NCBI GenBank assembly: GCA_015662475.1
Contig: DQUB01000148.1
Location: 1-6,128 of the forward strand
Direction of reading: 5' to 3'
From: Pyrodictium sp.
Lineage (GTDB): Archaea > Thermoproteota > Thermoprotei_A > Sulfolobales > Pyrodictiaceae
Length of the DNA: 6,128 nucleotides
Each line of letters starts with the position of its first letter. Positions within the stretch are counted from its first letter, which is position 1. The notes below the pieces were generated by a model that searched no databases, was not told the DNA's origin, and was given only the letters and a program-made list of their open reading frames with translations. The translations under genes and the position numbers were made by a program. Of the stretch, positions 5,026 to 6,128 are shown in pieces.

Positions 5026-5889
5026 GTGATATTCTCTAGAGCCTATATGGTCTGTGTGGAGATTGTATTGGCTGGGTATGGGGAAGTTGTTGTAGTCCAT
5101 GTTTCGGATCTCCATGTAGAGTGCGAGAACTATAGTAGGGAGCTAGAGGAGCGACTTATAGGCTATCTTGGAGAGCTTAGACCGGACATTATCGTTGTTA
5201 CCGGCGATTTAACTGATAACGGGTATGTGCATGAATTTCGTGCTGCAATTAGACTGATTAGCAGGTTTAAGGCTAGGAGGGTTTTAGCTGTACCAGGTAA
5301 CCATGATTCGAGGAACATGGGCTATATTGTGTTTGAACGTGTGTTTGGCACTAGATTCCCCTTCTTCTGCTACAAAGGCGTGTGTATACAGGGTGTTGAT
5401 TCTAGCGAACCAGATGTTGATGATGGGCATATTGGTAGACTAGCATACGATCTTGTTGCTGAGAGGTTGAGGGGTAGAGGGCGGATAAGGATGGTAGCTC
5501 TACACCACCACCTAATACCTGTACCGGGAACTGGTAGAGAGAGAAACATACCGGTAGACGCTGGCGATTTTCTACGAGTACTTGTAGAGTTGGGGGTAGG
5601 AGTTGTACTTTCAGGACACAAGCATGTTCCCTGGATATGGAGTTTAAACGGCATGCTCATACTACATGCTGGCACAGCTACAACGTATAGGCTGAAGGCT
5701 GGTATACCACCCTCTATAAACACGCTCTACGTTAGAGGATGCGAGGTCGAGGTTAGAAGACTAAATCTGCAGACAATGAGAGAAGAGGTCGTGTACCAGG
5801 GAACACCAAACCCCACAACACTAGACAAAGGCTATGATCTTGCCAACATCAACTACGACTTCAAATTGGACAGTACTGGCCACTCATAG
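5026..5889 (+). CDS. Calcineurin-like metallophosphoesterase
   Basis: This is a cytoplasmic dinuclear-metal phosphoesterase of the class III cyclic nucleotide phosphodiesterase-like (CpdA/Icc) group. The substrate is unknown. All five metal-binding blocks are present in order: Asp28 and His30 in VSDLHVE, Asp61 in VVTGDLTDNG, Asn92 and His93 in VPGNHDSRNMG, His160 in MVALHHHLIPVPG, and His198 and His200 in LSGHKHVPW. Length (287 residues, or 280 from ATG 5047) is normal, with a short C-terminal extension after the last beta strands that shows no recognisable motif. The start is uncertain. GTG 5026 has a weak AAAGGT close upstream. ATG 5047 would be nearly leaderless from the TTATAAAG promoter, and the conserved fold only begins near residue 20, so it fits too. 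No cyclase or nucleotide-signalling partner is nearby, and it stands alone as a transcription unit. Confidence 0.9.
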   Translation: MIFSRAYMVCVEIVLAGYGEVVVVHVSDLHVECENYSRELEERLIGYLGELRPDIIVVTGDLTDNGYVHEFRAAIRLISRFKARRVLAVPGNHDSRNMGYIVFERVFGTRFPFFCYKGVCIQGVDSSEPDVDDGHIGRLAYDLVAERLRGRGRIRMVALHHHLIPVPGTGRERNIPVDAGDFLRVLVELGVGVVLSGHKHVPWIWSLNGMLILHAGTATTYRLKAGIPPSINTLYVRGCEVEVRRLNLQTMREEVVYQGTPNPTTLDKGYDLANINYDFKLDSTGHS

Positions 5890-5944
5890 CGTATAGCAAC
5901 GTTTCTCCCCAGCACTACTGTCTATAGCACCCACCGGGAAACAA

Positions 5945-5964
5945 AGAATTTTTTAAACAATTCT
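5945..5964 (+). terminator. Hairpin with T-run after the metallophosphoesterase
   Basis: AGAATT (5945-5950) and AATTCT (5959-5964) form a six-base-pair stem with an eight-base loop, and the sequence includes six consecutive T (5949-5954). It lies about 55 bases after the stop at 5889. The T-run alone would suffice for archaeal termination. TTTTTTAAA also resembles a TATA element, so a promoter role is possible. Confidence 0.4.
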
Positions 5965-6106
5965 AGCTAGTACTATTTCCCAAGTCCTCCACTCTTCCAA
6001 CTTCGAAAGGCCATTCTAAGAGGGTAGAGGGTTGGGGTAGGCTTTATTCCGGTGTCACACGTGGTTTAAGGGCACCATTTTCCGCTTAGATGCTTGTAGG
6101 GGTTGT

Positions 6107-6128
6107 CTTTAAAGTGGTGGGCTAATGG
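6107..6128 (+). promoter_or_regulatory. Promoter-like sequence and possible start of a gene beyond the right edge
   Basis: CTTTAAAG (6107-6114) is a symmetrical TATA-like element. GGTGGG (6116-6121) precedes ATG 6125 by only three bases. If the TATA element is used, transcription would begin past the window and ATG 6125 is not the start. If an element near 6065-6070 (TTTAAG) is used, ATG 6125 is possible. Nothing more can be said from one codon. Confidence 0.2.

Noticed and set aside
5988..6010. AACTTCGAAAGG resembling a tRNA T-loop
   Set aside because: No acceptor, D or anticodon stems can be built around it.
6000..6089. Open plus-strand frame ending at TAG 6087-6089
   Set aside because: No ATG, GTG or TTG start precedes it in frame, and the composition is not protein-like.
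1..6128. CRISPR array, insertion sequence or prophage signature
   Set aside because: No regularly spaced repeats, transposase, integrase or flanking target duplications were seen. The only repeat is the 20-base pair noted above.

Overview
The window reads as chromosomal DNA of a hyperthermophilic crenarchaeon (Thermoproteota). The best guess is Desulfurococcales, Pyrodictiaceae or Aeropyrum-like. The evidence is an archaellin with a class III signal peptide of the crenarchaeal type, heavy use of AGA/AGG, ATA and CTA codons, GTG and TTG starts, TATA-like promoter elements, GGAGGT-type ribosome binding sites next to leaderless-looking genes, and oligo-T terminators. The species is inference.

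Layout from left to right. Positions 1-335 hold no convincing protein gene. They are rich in inverted repeats, including long-range complementarity between the two ends (45-67 with 291-317), so they look like a structured RNA or a long structured leader. A ribosome binding site at the left edge suggests a minus-strand gene leaving the window. Next comes a plus-strand archaellum pair: archaellin (336-983) and, after a single base, a FlaG/FlaF-like protein with one membrane anchor (985-1536), closed by a T-run. Two small two-helix membrane proteins of unknown function follow (1628-1849 and 1869-2048), then a second T-run. A left-handed beta-helix sugar N-acetyltransferase (2267-3034) sits behind a candidate palindromic operator.

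On the minus strand, a two-gene operon reads from 4705 down to 3182. Its first gene is unrecognised and carries an apparent frameshift near its 5' end: the true start is probably GTG at 4705, not GTG at 4656. Its second gene, joined by an ATGA overlap, is a metallo-beta-lactamase-fold diiron protein of the FprA/ODP (oxygen-binding diiron protein) type. A divergent plus-strand calcineurin-like metallophosphoesterase (5026-5889) has several stacked TATA-like elements. The last 240 bases hold a hairpin/T-run and promoter-like sequence for a gene beyond the edge.

How the genes may work together: archaellin and the FlaG/F-like protein belong to the archaellum filament and its anchor. The acetyltransferase could supply an N-acylated sugar for glycosylation of archaellin or S-layer, as such enzymes do in other archaea, but here that is only proximity. 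The diiron protein and its partner look like a redox or oxygen-responsive pair. The most useful observations are the frameshift, the structured region at the left, and the hairpin covering the ribosome binding site of the first small membrane protein.
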